Assembly: GCA_033961575.1 (NCBI GenBank)
Contig: CM066739.1
Coordinates: forward strand, 70,990,559-71,054,558
DNA: 64,000 nucleotides
Direction: 5' to 3'
Origin: Aselliscus stoliczkanus
Taxonomy: Eukaryota > Chordata > Mammalia > Chiroptera > Hipposideridae
Position numbers and translations under genes: made by a program. Below, piece by piece: positions 23,641 to 35,706 of this stretch (position 1 is its first letter; each line of letters starts with the position of its first letter). Under the pieces are notes generated by a model. That model made no database searches, was not told the DNA's origin, and was given only the letters and a program-made list of their open reading frames with translations.

Positions 23641-25790
23641 TAACTCTGTTTGCAGTCATGCTGTCATATATAGAAAACCTTAAATATTCCACCAAAAAGA
23701 AAAAAAAAACTGTTAGAACTAGTAAACAAATTCAGTCAAGTTGCAAGATACAAAAATCAGCTGCATTTCTATACACTAATAACAAACTATGGGAAAGAAA
23801 AATTACGAAAAGAATCCCATTTATAATAGCAGCAAAAAGAATGAAATACTTAGGAATAAATTTAACCAAAGAGGTGAAAGATCTGTATCCTGAAAACTGT
23901 AAAACATTGATGAAATTGAAAAAGACACGAATAAATGGAAACATATTCCATGCTTCTGGGTCAGAAGAATAAATGTTAAAATGTCCCTACTGCTCAAAGT
24001 AATCTACAGATTTGGTTAAATCTTTACCAAAATTCCAATGGCATTCTTCACAGAAATAGAAATAACAATCCTAAACCTTTTATGGAACTGATTAACCAAA
24101 GAAATTTTGAGAAAGAAGAAAAAGTGAAGGCATCACACTTCCTGACTTCAAACTATGTTACAAAGCCATAGTAATCAAAACACTGTGGTATTGACTTAAA
24201 AACAGATCAGTGGAACAGAACAGAGACCCCAGAAATAAACCCATGCACATGTGGTCAATTAATTTTTAAAAAGGCACCAAGAATATACAATGGGGAAAGG
24301 ACAGCCTCTTCAATAAATGATTGGAAAAATTAGATATTCACATGCAAAACAGTGAAACATCATATACAAAATCAACTCAAGATGGATTAAAAACTTGAAT
24401 GTAATACCTGAAGCCATAAAGGAAAGCTCTTAGGAAGAAACATAGGGGCTAAGCTTCTTGACATCGTCCTTGGCAATTATTTTTTTTTGCATTTGACACC
24501 AAAAGCAAAGGCAACAGAAGCAAAAATAAATAAGTGGGACTACATCAAACCGAAAAGCTTCTACCAGTAAAGGAAACCACCAAAAAATGAAATGGCAACC
24601 TAGAAACTGGGTGAATGCAAGCCAAATATCTGATAAAGGATTCACATCTAAAATATACAAGAACACATACAATTCAGTAGCAAAAACCAAATAACCCAAT
24701 TAAAAATGGGCAAAGGACCTAAGTAAACAGTTTTTTCCAAAGAAAACAAATGACCAGCAAGCACATGAAAAGATATGCAACATCACTAATTATCAGGGAA
24801 ATGCAAATCAAAACCACCATGAGATATCACCTGTTAGAATAGTTTTTATCAAAAAGACAAGAAATAGTATGATATGGGGTGGGGGGGCAAGAGTGGGATG
24901 GCGAATTGGGGTAGAAGGGTCACTTTGAGGGGTAAAAAGTATACCTGTTGTACTGTGTTGTACACCTGAAGCTAATTTTAAAAAAATAATAACAAAATAA
25001 CAAATGCTGATGAGGATGTGGAGTAAAGTGAGCCCTTGTGCACTGCTGGTGGAAATGTGAACTGTTAAAGCCACTGTAGAAAGTAGTATGAAGTTTCCTC
25101 AAGAAATAAGAATAGAATTACCATATGGTCTAGCAATTCTACATCTGGATAGATATCCAAAGGAAACAAAATTATTATCTCAAGGAGATATCAGTACTAC
25201 CATGTTCAATGCAGCAATATTAACAATAGCCAAGATATAGAAACAACTTGTATCCATGGAAAGATGAATGAATAAAGAAAATGTGGTATATTATTCAGCC
25301 TTTAAAAACAATAAGGAAATCCTGTCATTATTTGCAACAACCTAGATGAACCAGGAAGAAATTTTGCTAAGTGAAATAAGCCAGAAAGACAAATACTGCA
25401 TGATATCAATTATACATAAAAGCTTAAAAAAAAAATTTTACATCACTCACAGAAACTGAGTAGAATGGTGTTTGCCAGGGACACAGGGTGAGGGAAAGAG
25501 AAGAGGTTGGTAAAAGGGTACAAACTTTCAGTTATAAGATAATTAAGTTCTATGGGTCTAATGGTTAGTCTGGTAGCTATAGTTGATGAATTGTATTGAA
25601 TACTTGAAATTCACTAAGACAAAAGATTGTTAGTGTTCTCACCAAAAATAAATAAACAAATAAACAAACAAAGTGATGGGTGTGTTAATTGTGGAAATTT
25701 TTTCACAATGTATATGGATATAAAATCATGACGCTGTATGCTTTAAATATAGTAGAAGTTTATTTCTCAATTACACCTAGGTAAAGCTGG
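23641..25790 (+). mobile_element. L1 ORF2 3' part and 3' region
   Basis: Long, mostly colinear L1 ORF2 with readable landmarks: ctgcatttctatacactaat, gtgaaagatctgtatcctga, caaagccatagtaatcaaaa, cagtggaacagaacagagac, atcagggaaatgcaaatcaa, gaaataagccagaaagacaa. It ends in 3' sequence and an A-rich (aaat/aaac) zone near 25650. A partly open frame at 23553-23972 is the ORF2 remnant; stops and frameshifts break the rest. It carries a nested insert at 24862-24990. Confidence 0.82.
24862..24990 (+). mobile_element. Short L1 3' end nested within an L1
   Basis: The host L1 text 'acaagaaata' is cut by about 125 bp (gtatgatatggggtgggggg through gtacacctgaagctaatttt plus an A-rich end). It resumes with 'aacaaatgctgatgaggatg'. 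The insert resembles a severely 5'-truncated L1 tail. A short A-rich duplication at the junction is likely but cannot be fixed exactly. Confidence 0.55.
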
Positions 25791-25796
25791 GGGTGG

Positions 25797-26145
25797 GGGG
25801 AGGAATGGAGTGCTGATACATGTTACAATGTGGAAGAATCTCGAATACATTATGCTGAGTGAAAAAAGCCAGACACAAAAGGTCACATATTGTATGATCC
25901 CATTTATATGAACCATCCAAAAGATATAAATCCACAGAGAGTACACACAGAGTGATGGTTGCCAGGCACTGGAGAGAGGAAGAAATGTGAAGAAACCACT
26001 TAAATGGATAGGGTCTTATTGCGGAATGATGGAAATGTTTGGGAACTAGACAGAGATGGTGAATGTACTAAATGCCACCGTATTGTTCACTTTAAGACAC
26101 TTCATTTTGTTGTTATGTCAATTTCACTTTAATACGTTATTTTTA
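25797..26145 (+). mobile_element. L1 3' end (second subfamily)
   Basis: Readable 3'-end landmarks: gctgatacatgttacaatgt, attatgctgagtgaaaaaag, catttatatgaaccatccaa, ggttgccaggcactggagag, atgatggaaatgtttgggaa, tgttcactttaagacacttc. This is a different 3' end from the preceding L1, so it is a separate insertion. Confidence 0.75.
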
Positions 26146-28480
26146 AAAAAGCACTTATTAAACAAAAACAATAGACGCCATATATAATCCTGTTCTAGAT
26201 ATGAACTGACAATTAGTTGAGCTCCAATTAAGCTTTGTAATAACTAACACAATTTATTTTCTCCAGAAATTTTAAAAGAATTCCAACAGATTAGATCTAC
26301 AGTAAATGACAGTCATCATGGCTAAAACATTGTCATTAACATAACAAGCAAAGTTGCAAATTTGTTTGCAATTTACTGAAGAAACAAACATTGTCGAGAG
26401 AGTGGGGGGGATTTGTTGATGCTGAATTTCTGCCACGTTTGTACAGGGAAGGTTTGAAACACCTTTATCTTCTAACAAAAAAACAAATTGCTTTTTGATT
26501 CAGCACTGCTACCCTACTTTTCTCCTACTTTAAACTGAGCTGAAGATGAATGAGTATTATATATCTGCATGAATAATGAGTAAGAGCTATTTAGAAACAT
26601 GAATATAAATGTTGTATGGTTTATGGGCCATCCTTTGTTTTCAACAGCTAATGCACTTGACTTCTCTAGCTTGTATAATATTTGTATTCTAATGTTAAAG
26701 ATGACATCAGAATCCATATCGAAATGCCCCGTTGACATTGGAAAAACTGGGAGATATGGTTACTTCGGGTTTGATTTTCTGTTTGTTTGTATGCAAATCA
26801 AAATGACATGGAAGTATCACAAGCATTTTTTCAATCTGCATTTCCCTTTATTTTTAAGAAGAAGAAAAAATCAAACACTAGCTTCTTTCCTTGGATTTTA
26901 ATAAGGAGGCAGTGTGATGGAGGGAGGAGCAAGTAGGGTGTAGGAGTCAGGACCTAAATTTGAATTCTAGTTCTGCCCCTTATAAACTTACATTGCAGTG
27001 TACACAGTAGGCAGCTCTAATTAGTATCATTATTTAAAACAAAACAAAACAAAAAACAAAAGAAACAAAAAAACAAAAAAAAGCCCAGAGGTTTGAAAGT
27101 GAAGAGAAGAATATGAGAAGGGAAAATAGAAAAAAAGAAAGGGGTAAGTGAGGAAAGGGTAGATAAGGATTTCAAGAGAATCTTATTGGTTGTATATTCT
27201 GAAACAGAATTCAAGAAGTCTGAATCTTTGCCCATTATTCCTCTGATTTTACTATGATGTTCTTCTGTTTCCTTGCTGTTTTCTCTCTTTGAGGATGTTA
27301 TTTAAAGTGTCTCATCTGTTTCCATCCTCTCTTGAGTAGTACTATATGAATACACAGAATTCATTAATGGATTAAAGAAACAGCACTAAGTAGCACTAAG
27401 GTAAACAAGATTTGTGAGCCAAATTTTAACTAGATCTGAACATAATGGAAATCTAGTTGTTCAAGCCGAAGACCAGGAAATAATGATTTTTCCTGGTTAT
27501 TATTTTTCTCTGATAACTAATGTAATAATACATGATCACCACAGAGAGTTTAGAAACACAGAAAATGTACTAGGAAAAAATTAAAAATCACAATAAACAT
27601 TCCAACTCAGAGATAACACAGTTAACATTTTATTTTTTTCCTTCCAGTCTTTTTTCTCATCTTGTGGTCTCAGTCTGTCGTATGACATTGTCTTCTGATT
27701 TTTCAGTTTTCATTATATCATGAGCATTTTTTATGTCATTATTTTCCCAAGATACCACTTCAATTGTTTAGCTAGATGTACCTTAGTTCATTTAACATTG
27801 ATAAAACAGTAACGATAAACCTCCTACCACAACCAACACCCCCACCCCAAACATGCCCCTCAGAATCATACTATAGCTGTAAAAGACACGGTGATGCAAA
27901 AGTTAACATGGGCCTTAAGCTTTAAGTGTTCTTATATGTGTCTTAGTTTTACAAATAAAAATTAAAGGTGTATCTGAAAAATCAAAGACATTGGAAAAGA
28001 TTGATAAATAAAACATGGCCTCATTCCCAAAGTATTTTTTACTTTTCATCTTACACGTGTCATATTGACATCAATTTCAAACCACCACAGGCATAAAGAA
28101 AGCCCTTCAACTTGAGTTTGTTACTTGCCTTAGAGCAGGCAAGGACATGCTCTCCAGGATACAAAGAGACCATTCTGACCCCAGACATGCTTAGGCCTTG
28201 ACTTTTCCTTAGTCAAGGAGGCAATATGCCAACAAAATCAACTAGGTCGTGTCTCAGTTGACTGCAAGTCAATGGTTTGGCTTGAAATTTGATCCAACCC
28301 TATGCCAGACCTGATATAAAAATTAAACATAAAAATAAAAGCCAAGTCAGGTGCTACCTTGAGCTTTTGGTGTCTTGTTTATTTCAAACAAGAAAACGTG
28401 ACATGCACATTTTCTCTCTAAATCTCTGGAGACAAGAATTAGTGAGAAACATCTTAAATAATTCAACTCCTTTAAATATT
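26146..28480. other. No gene seen; MIR and old repeat traces
   Basis: A MIR lies at about 26906-27030. A segment at about 27560-27700 (agagataacacagttaacat, ccttccagtc) resembles an ancient repeat whose family I cannot name. No exon with splice signals was found. Confidence 0.35.
26906..27030 (+). mobile_element. MIR 5'/core fragment
   Basis: Matches the MIR start: aggcagtgtgatggagggag, then gtaggagtcaggacctaaat, then ttgaattctagttctgcccc. Followed by an A-rich low-complexity zone at about 27037-27085. Confidence 0.65.
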
Positions 28481-28732
28481 TTAACCTCCTAATAAAATAC
28501 TAGGCAGTAAATAAATATTTGTTGACAAATGAGCAGATAAATAATTTTTAGCATTTAATAATGTAGAGATCAGACACCAGAGAACAAGAGGCGACCTTTG
28601 TGGGCTGCCATGGGGCAGAAAGAGATATAGAAAGAGGAATGCTTTTATGTCCTGCCACCTCTGTTCACTAGTTTTGCTTTTGTGCAAGTCACTCTGAACT
28701 CTTATTTCTGCATGAAAAAAAAAAAACACCTC

Positions 28733-29128
28733 TCAGGCTGACCAAATGGCTCAGTTCGTTAAAAGCTCGAGCTCTGAGCAACAGGGTCGCCAGTTCGATT
28801 CCCACATGGGCCAGTGAGCTGTGCCCAAGCTGAGCTGCCTCTGAGCAGCTAACAGGTGGCAGGATGGCTCAGCTGGTGAGAGCAACGTGCTCCTAACAAC
28901 AAGGTTGCCTGTTCGACTCCTGCATGGAATCGTGGGTTGCGCCTGCCCGCAACTAAAGACTGAACTCGGCACCTTGAGCTGAGTGGCTGTGAGCTGCTGA
29001 CGGGTGGCTGGATGGTGACTGGACTTGGAGCTGAGCTAGCTGCGCCCTCCACAACTAAGACTGAAGGACAACAACTTGTGTTCCCCTTCCCCAATTCACA
29101 GCACTGTTCCTCTTCCCCAATTCCCCAA
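28733..29128 (+). mobile_element. Dimeric tRNA-derived SINE, about 400 bp
   Basis: The first monomer has an A-box-like tggctcagttcgttaaaagc and a B-box-like gttcgattccc; the second has ggctcagctggtgagagcaa and gttcgactcct. They are followed by the unique tail with ccccttccccaattcaca and a short A-rich end. Flanking sequences (acacctctca / aaaacctctc) give only an imperfect target-site duplication. Same family as 4039. Confidence 0.85.
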
Positions 29129-29203
29129 TAAATAAAAATATCTAAAACCAAACCCAAAACCTCTCTGAGCCTTAGTTTCTTCATCTATAAAAATTACATT
29201 GTA

Positions 29204-29630
29204 GGTCCGGCCGAGTGGCGCATTGGTTAAAAGCTGGTTTTGGGACGCCAGCAGCCCTGGTTCAGATCCCACATATGAGGGCCAGTGACACTGCCCTCTA
29301 CAGCTAACAACAGCTCCACCTGGAGCTGGGCTGCGCGAGCCCCGGCGATGGTGTAGGCTGCAGCCCCTGCTGCAGTGGGCTGCCGTGGGCTGCAGTGAGT
29401 GGCCGGCAGCCAGCGTGAGCTGCCAATAGCTGCGGTGAGCGACCATCCAGAGGCCGGTGACCGATCTGCCTCACCTGGGAAGAGCGCAATGACAATACCA
29501 ACATGGACCAGTGAAGCAACGTCCTCCACAACTAGACTGAAGAACAAAAGGACAGCAACTTGTCTGTTCCCCTTCCCCAATTCCCCAACGCTGTTCCCCT
29601 TCCCCAATTCCTCAATAAAATCTTTTTAAA
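29204..29630 (+). mobile_element. Long tRNA-derived SINE
   Basis: Head ggtccggccgagtggcgcat and B box gttcagatccc, then the shared ccagtgacactgccctc. At this point the short class ends, but here the element continues with tacagctaacaacagctcca, a GC-rich middle and the twin cttccccaattcccc tail. A perfect 15-bp target-site duplication, aaaaattacattgta, lies at 29189-29203 and 29631-29645. Several long antisense open frames overlap it and are by-products of the GC-rich middle. Confidence 0.93.
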
Positions 29631-29714
29631 AAAAATTACATTGTAACACTTTGTCTCCACAGAGGTGAGTGATTAGTTGTGATAACAATGATTTTTCATA
29701 TATGTTATAAACAG

Positions 29715-29855
29715 CAGAATGAATGGACTTTGGAGAACAGCAGACTCAGACCACATCCAGTTCCTCATTTTTCAGCCACATAACCTTGGGCAAGTTACTC
29801 AAATTCAATAAGACTGTTCCCTCACCAGTAAAATGGGGATAATATGAATTTAGGA
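29715..29855 (+). mobile_element. MIR element
   Basis: The MIR core is clear: acataaccttgggcaagtta, then ctcaccagtaaaatggggat. Plus strand, ancient, 3' end trimmed. Confidence 0.72.
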
Positions 29856-30360
29856 AACTGTGTTTTTAAATGTGATATGTGTACCATGTGTAGCCAAAGC
29901 CTATCTTCTAAGGTAATGCTAAAATGAAAATAAGATACTCATCGCTCCTAAATGTATCTTTTTATCATAGTTTAGCACTGTAGTATTGATGCTTTTGTAT
30001 TTCTTTTGTATTGAATTCTTTTAGCCCTTATAGGAGACTACAAATCAGAATTTAAGAGACATCAAGATTTAGACTTTTCCCAGCCTGACATGTCACGGAT
30101 GAATGCAAATATTTAGAGTTTAGAAAGCTCTAAAAAAATTATCACTTCATTTAGAAAACAAAGAAACCTGCTGCATAGTTATGATTTGTACCTATTATAA
30201 CATTGTATCACAATCAATTATCCTATCAATACTTTTGCTTTTTTTAAGGGAACTAGATATTGTGTTTTTATTTTACTTTTGTGATCATCTCTTTATTGTT
30301 TATTCTATTTCAAAGGACATTTGACTGCAATACAAACACATATTAAGAATAGATCATCTT

Positions 30361-30523
30361 TAGGGGCCAGCCGAGTGGCTCAGTTGGTTAAAAGCTCTCT
30401 CAAGAGTGCAAGCTGAGCTCTGAGCAACAGCAGTTCAATGCTCAGCCCGAGATGAGCTGCTGCTAAGCTGCCAACAGGAGGCAGGATGGCTCAGCTAAAA
30501 ATAAATAGATAAATAAAAGAAAG
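30361..30523 (+). mobile_element. Truncated dimer-type SINE with its own tail
   Basis: The head gggccagccgagtggctcag runs through a first monomer into the start of the second (caggatggctcagct). It then ends in an A-rich tail (aaaataaatagataaataaa). An 11-bp target-site duplication, taagaatagat, lies at 30344-30354 and 30524-30534. It is therefore a complete insertion of a shortened template, not a broken longer copy. Confidence 0.82.
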
Positions 30524-30539
30524 TAAGAATAGATAACCT

Positions 30540-31695
30540 GGGCTTCATGAGATGTGTTAGTTTAAATATCTAAATTTTGCTTTTTTGTAGTCACATTTAT
30601 ATGCCTTCCAGACCAAACTTGAAAATTAAATAGTTGTTTTAATCCAGTGTTTGCAGATCATAAAGAGAGCCTCCAATCTTTCTTTTACACTTTTGAACAC
30701 ATTTTTTACTTCTGCCTCCAAAGTCTTAAGTTAAACCATTTAGACACTGTGCTTATTGGTTGAAATTCTTTAGGCCTTAGTAGAGGTGCTGTTTATCACT
30801 ACAAATTTCTTTTCTGTCATATATGAAGCACAAGGGAGAATAAGCATATCGTACTCTTGTTTTAAAAGTCAGTCTCTGGATAGAGCCACTTCAAAAGCTT
30901 GGGGTTCAACTTTGAAGTTCCCTCTATTTCAAAAGCATTGCCTTGAATTGTGTTATAGAGAGAAATGCATACCAAGACATCCTGAATTTTAAGGTTTATT
31001 GAGAATTACTTCCTGTGTTGAAAAATAAAAGCAAAATAATAAATGAGGGAACGTCAGTCGGAAAGAAAACTTGTAGAGATGTAACAATCAAATTTTCCTT
31101 TATCAAATAAAAAAAGTTTATTTTGCAAAAGTTTTAGCATGCTTTTTCTTCATGGTATAGCCTATGAATAACTTTTAACCACAAGATACAAGTTGTTCAT
31201 TCTAAATAAGATAATATTATAAACGGTTTGAGTATTTTTAAAAATCCTAATAAAATGTAAAATAGTATTAAATAGAGATCAATACATAGAGCCAAAGGTA
31301 AGAAAGAGTATGGCTACTTATCTTTGTCATGTAAAAATAATTTAAAGTGCTACTTTGTGAAATGAGGAAAAGAAGAAAAGTAATCTAAAAGATATGTGCC
31401 ATTTGTTTTTTATTTAGAAGTTATCCTTACACTATGGTAAGTATATCTTAAGAGTAAGTATACCTTAAGGGCAGGGGTGTAATTTTGTTTGCTGATATGT
31501 CTCTTTCACTAGATTAATGCCAAACACGTGGTAGGTGCTCAAAATACGTTTCCCAAATAAATGAATGAATCCCTAAAACATCAGAGAGGATAAAGAGAAA
31601 AAAGGCAGCAAAGTGTTCTTAGAAATCAAACATGACAGTTTACTACTCATAAATAAGGAAAATCTAGAGCCGGAAAAACCCTTCAGAAATGACCG
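30540..31695. other. No gene seen
   Basis: AT-rich sequence. An L2/MIR-like tail (cacgtggtaggtgctcaaaa) lies at about 31500-31570. A 68-codon plus-strand frame at 30786-30992 has no supporting signals. Confidence 0.35.
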
Positions 31696-31699
31696 TCTA

Positions 31700-31890
31700 A
31701 ACCTATGTTCCTCCAGGTGTGATCTTCAGACCAGCAGCATAGGCATCACCTGAGAGTTTGTCAGATGTGCAAACGCTCAGACTCCACCCACAAGTACTGA
31801 TTTGGAGTCTGCATTTAACAAGACCTCCCCCCACCCTCCCCGGTGGTTCACATGCACAACACAGTTGCAAACCTAAACTTCAATGATTCT
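31700..31890 (+). mobile_element. MER20 (hAT-Charlie nonautonomous DNA transposon)
   Basis: Shows the characteristic MER20 order: accagcagcataggcatcac, cctgagagtttgtcagatgt, gcaaacgctcagactccacc, gagtctgcatttaacaagac, and a diverged right end. It is ancient and predates the bat-type SINEs. Confidence 0.72.
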
Positions 31891-32267
31891 GGTGCCAACA
31901 ATAGAGTCATTTCTCCAGTCCCGGGGACAAGTCTGATAACCTATTGCATGATTAGACAAAAATGGAGGCCTTGGGAAAACTGATCCCACAGCTGATACAA
32001 TAAAGAAGAATCAATCTGAAGAGTAGGCACAGGAGCCGAAAGAAAACAGAAGGTTCTGAGCATAGGCTGAGCAAATTGTCAACAAAATATGCTGAAGGCC
32101 AAGCAGAAGTACTTTCCAATGGTGGTGAGGGGAACAGCTGTGGTTTGTTCAGATAGAAGTCCAACAAGGTAGTAAGGACCTTTCGGTGCCTTGGATGGTC
32201 CATGTGGGTTACAGAGCCTCAGACACTGAGCTGGAAAATTAGAGAAAGCTCTGAGACTGGGACAGCT

Positions 32268-32360
32268 AAAGGAAGGAAGGAAGGAAGGAAGGAAGGAAGG
32301 AAGGAAGGAAGGAAGGAAGGAAGGAAGGAAGGAAGGAAGGAAGGAAGGAAGGAAGGAAGG
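32268..32360 (+). repeat. (GGAA)n microsatellite 1
   Basis: A nearly perfect array of about 22 GGAA units between aaa and ttttctgttc. It produces an artefactual Lys-Glu-Gly-Arg repeat frame. Confidence 0.98.
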
Positions 32361-32884
32361 ATTTTCTGTTCAAAGGGGTATTACGTTGTGGTCTTTTCCT
32401 AGAATCAATAATCATAAACTAATATGGCTCTTCCATGTTAGGAAACTCTTCCTTATGTCAGACCAAAATCTCCCTTTTATAATTTTTCTGTTGGCTCTAA
32501 TTCTGTCTTCTGAGTCACTTCTCTACTTATTGAAACCACCTTGCCTCTACATTCTAGCTCCTCCTTTATAAACTTTACTCTGAACACTCCAACCCTCAAT
32601 GATTGATGTCTTTTATGAATCCCTGTCTCCATCAATAAGTTGATACTTACTCATAATACTTGAAATTTAAAATTGAATTTTATATGCTCATTCTTGGCCT
32701 CCTCAAATACATCATAAGCTACTTGACGCCTGCAGACTTACATGATTTTCTATCTCATAATATTAGAGATCGGGGTGCCAAACATTCACCTTTCCTACCA
32801 TCCAAGCCCTTCCCAGGAGACAAGACTCTAGAAGCTATATGCAAATCTAAAAACCAGTTTTGTTAATGATGACCTTATAGCAAA

Positions 32885-32886
<2 letters not shown>

Positions 32887-32940
<54 letters not shown>

Positions 32941-32990
32941 AGGAAGGAAGGAAGGAAGGAAGGAAGGAAGGAAGGAAGGAAGGAAGGAAA
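32887..32990 (+). repeat. Compound (GGCA)n-(GGAA)n microsatellite
   Basis: About 13 GGCA units switch abruptly to about 13 GGAA units near 32938, followed by purine-rich sequence to about 33030. The antisense frames with Pro-Ala-Cys-Leu and Pro-Ser-Phe-Leu repeats are artefacts of the array. Confidence 0.97.
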
Positions 32991-33539
32991 AGGGGGAAGA
33001 GAGAGAAAGGGAAAAAGAAAGAAACAACCAAGACTGATAAAGCTAGACTCAAGAATGCAGTTAGAACCTAAAGTCAAACTGGGACCCTTGAAAACAATTG
33101 AACCTACAAAGCATTTGCCATCAGGAAAAGTAGAAAATGTCAGACTTTCCCTTCTCTATCCCTAGTCTCTTAAAAAGTCACACCCAGGGTCCAATGGTGT
33201 GGAGAATAGTCAGGTAATCCCATTTTGCATGAACACAGGTCACAGGCGTTTCCCAAGAGAGAAATCTCCCATTGTCAGGCAATGGCACTAACCAATAAAA
33301 TGGGTCAGTCCATCTAATTCGGTGAAATGAGAAAGAAACTGAAGAGCTCACTAGTCCCCCTCCCAGTGGGAAAACTCCTTTCTTAGCAGTCTTCTCTGGT
33401 AGAAATAGGAGGGAAAACATGGACATCTTCTGTTGAATGAATGAATGAATGAATTACCTGAAAATGCTCATGGGATAAAAGGAAATTGTGATGAGGCATG
33501 ACTCTGTAAAAAGACAAATGAACACAGAAATATTCAGAT

Positions 33540-34085
33540 GCCCGTGATCCCCAACCTACAACCTTACTGGTTCCTTGGACAACCGCTATAAGTCAAGATA
33601 TTATAAGCTGAGCTATCATTCCCTGTAGGTACAATATTTAAAACCAGAAACACATTTCATACACAAAGAAATGAAAATAAAGCACAAGCGTATGTGCTTT
33701 ACAAACAACTACATACAAAGCCACCTATAAATGTTCCTTTAGCAAGGGGAGGGTTCTCTAGCTGATTTGGTCTAGGTGATACTCTCTCACATGTATGTCT
33801 GAGGATGTTTCTCCTTCCTGATCAATCTCCCCACATCAAACAAAGATATTCTTCTTTCTTCCAAAGAACTTTGATGTGCATTCAAAATTAAAGTCATTTT
33901 TTCCACAATCATCATTGTCCATGCAGTGTGCACAAATGCATCCAGAAGCATTTGAACAGTAAGTGGGAAGAGGATGGGAAAGTGGAGGGGAGAAGAGATC
34001 ATAGTTTCCATAGTGACTTGTTTACTGTGACCAACAGATGCAGCAGAAGCCTGGGTCACTCTCTTTAGGCTGTCATCCATAAATA
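33540..34085 (-). mobile_element. Possible Tigger-like DNA transposon remnant
   Basis: The minus strand carries ataagtgttgt-like terminal text (cttatagcggttgtccaagg) near 33590, and a 97-codon minus frame at 33787-34080 without obvious homology by eye. This suggests an old pogo/Tigger-type element, but I cannot match terminal repeats. Confidence 0.28.
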
Positions 34086-34597
34086 AGACACAAGACCAAT
34101 CTACGTAAGTTAATAGTGTTGCTCTATGCCAGCAAAATCCAGTTGGGAAATATATTGGAAAATAAGCTACATATCAATTAAAGCTTTTGTTCAGTTACAC
34201 ATACCAGGAAAAGTCTACTTATAGCAACTTAAACAAGTAAGAGTTCATTTTTCTCACATATCTGAAGGTAAATGGATGCCTGCATTCATGTAAGGATGCA
34301 ATAATATCATGAGGACTGTTTCTGCAACACTTTTGTCTTTCCATTTTGGGTGCAAGATGGCTGCCATGACTTCAGGCGTTATAACCACATTTAAGGGAGA
34401 ATAAAAAGGCTGTGCCAGGTGCTTCCATCTCGTTTTCAGGAAAGCAAAATTTTTTTCATAGAAACCCTCCCCACACAGATGTCAGCTTTTATATTTTATT
34501 GGCAGAACTGCATCATAGGATCACCCTTAACTAGGAAATAAGGGTATATCATTAGGGCAAACTTGGTAGCTAGAAAAGAGGTTGGAAATAATGTTTG

Positions 34598-34660
34598 GGA
34601 AGGAAGGAAGGAAGGAAGGAAGGAAGGAAGGAAGGAAGGAAGGAAGGAAGGAAGGAAGGG
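34598..34660 (+). repeat. (GGAA)n microsatellite 2
   Basis: About 15 tandem GGAA units, the third GGAA-type array within 2.4 kb. Confidence 0.98.
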
Positions 34661-34969
34661 AGATGGGGACATGTCAACAGATATAGGAACTAACTAGAAA
34701 GAACTCCCATTGACAAAAATATAAGATAAATACATGAGTTCATAATGATATAAATGAATTGAATAAATGAGAGAAAAGAGACAAACTTTTCTTACAAAGA
34801 AATGTCAAATAACATATGCAGATACTCCACTTCCAAATGTGAAGCTTAATCTGCTCACCTTTTCGGTGGATGCTGGGCCTAGTAACTTGTTTCCATAAGA
34901 TAGATAATGGAAAGAGAAAACTAGTAACTTTACAGTTGAGACACCTGACAAACACTACCTTAACCAAAT

Positions 34970-35411
34970 TGTATTAGTTTCTTAGGGCTGCCATAACAAA
35001 TTATCACAAACTTGGTGGCTTAATACAAGAGAAATTTATTCTCTAACAATGCTAGAGGCTAGAAGTCCAAAAAAATCAAGATGTCGGCAGAACCACCCTT
35101 CCTCTGAAGGCTCTAGGGGGGAATCCTCACACTTTGTTCAGCTCCTGGTAGCTCTAGGTTTTCTCTGCTTACCACAGCCTAACTCCAGTCTCTGTCTTCA
35201 CATGGCCTTCTCTGGTGTACTTCTGTGTTCAAATTTCCTTCTCCTTTCTCTTAGAAAGACACCAGTCATTGGATTTAGGGTCCACCCAGGATGATTTTGT
35301 CTTGAGATCTTCAATTAATTACATCATCAAAGACCCTGTTTCCAAATACAGTCCCATTCTGAGGTTCTAAGTTGACATGAATTTTGGGGAGACACGGTTC
35401 AACCTAAAACA
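34970..35411 (-). mobile_element. MaLR-type LTR (MLT1-like), minus strand
   Basis: The plus strand reads as the reverse complement of an MLT1-like LTR: attagtttcttagggctgcc at its left and gacatgaattttggggagac, acggttcaacc at its right. It is nearly full length and apparently solo. It covers a plus-strand frame at 35049-35294 that is not a gene. Confidence 0.75.
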
Positions 35412-35578
35412 AATAATTATGGTCAACATCACCAGTAATATCATGTGGACATCATGTACCCTCTGATTTGATGTGATAAGAAGGACACTTTGTCTCTGTG
35501 GTGTTCTACCCAGACATCCATAAACACAGTCTGATCATGAGAAAAACATCAGATAAACCCAAATGAAAAATATTCTAA

Positions 35579-35669
35579 GGGGCCAGCCGAGTGGCGCGGT
35601 GGTTAAGCGCTGGCTTGGGAAGCCAGCGGCCCCGGTTTGGTCCCACATATGAGGGCCAGTGACACTGCC

Positions 35670-35703
<34 letters not shown>
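35579..35703 (+). mobile_element. Short tRNA-derived SINE, very long A tail
   Basis: The head ggggccagccgagtggcgcg is close to consensus, with terminus gacactgccct and a tail of more than 30 A. Flanks (aaaaatattcta and aaaaaaattcta) give an approximate target-site duplication. The long pure A tail suggests recent insertion. Confidence 0.9.

Positions 35704-35706
<3 letters not shown>

Noticed and set aside
23553..23972. 139-codon plus-strand frame
   Set aside because: Remnant of L1 ORF2, not a host gene; frameshifts and stops follow.
28849..29607. Cluster of long minus-strand frames
   Set aside because: All overlap the SINEs at 28733 and 29204; GC-rich SINE sequence has few stops in antisense.
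32202..32402. Frame with a Lys-Glu-Gly-Arg repeat
   Set aside because: Pure translation of the (GGAA)n microsatellite.
32828..33077. Frames with Pro-Ala-Cys-Leu and Pro-Ser-Phe-Leu repeats
   Set aside because: Antisense translation of the compound GGCA/GGAA array.
32268..34660. CRISPR-like regularity of repeats
   Set aside because: Tetranucleotide microsatellites without spacers in a mammalian context.
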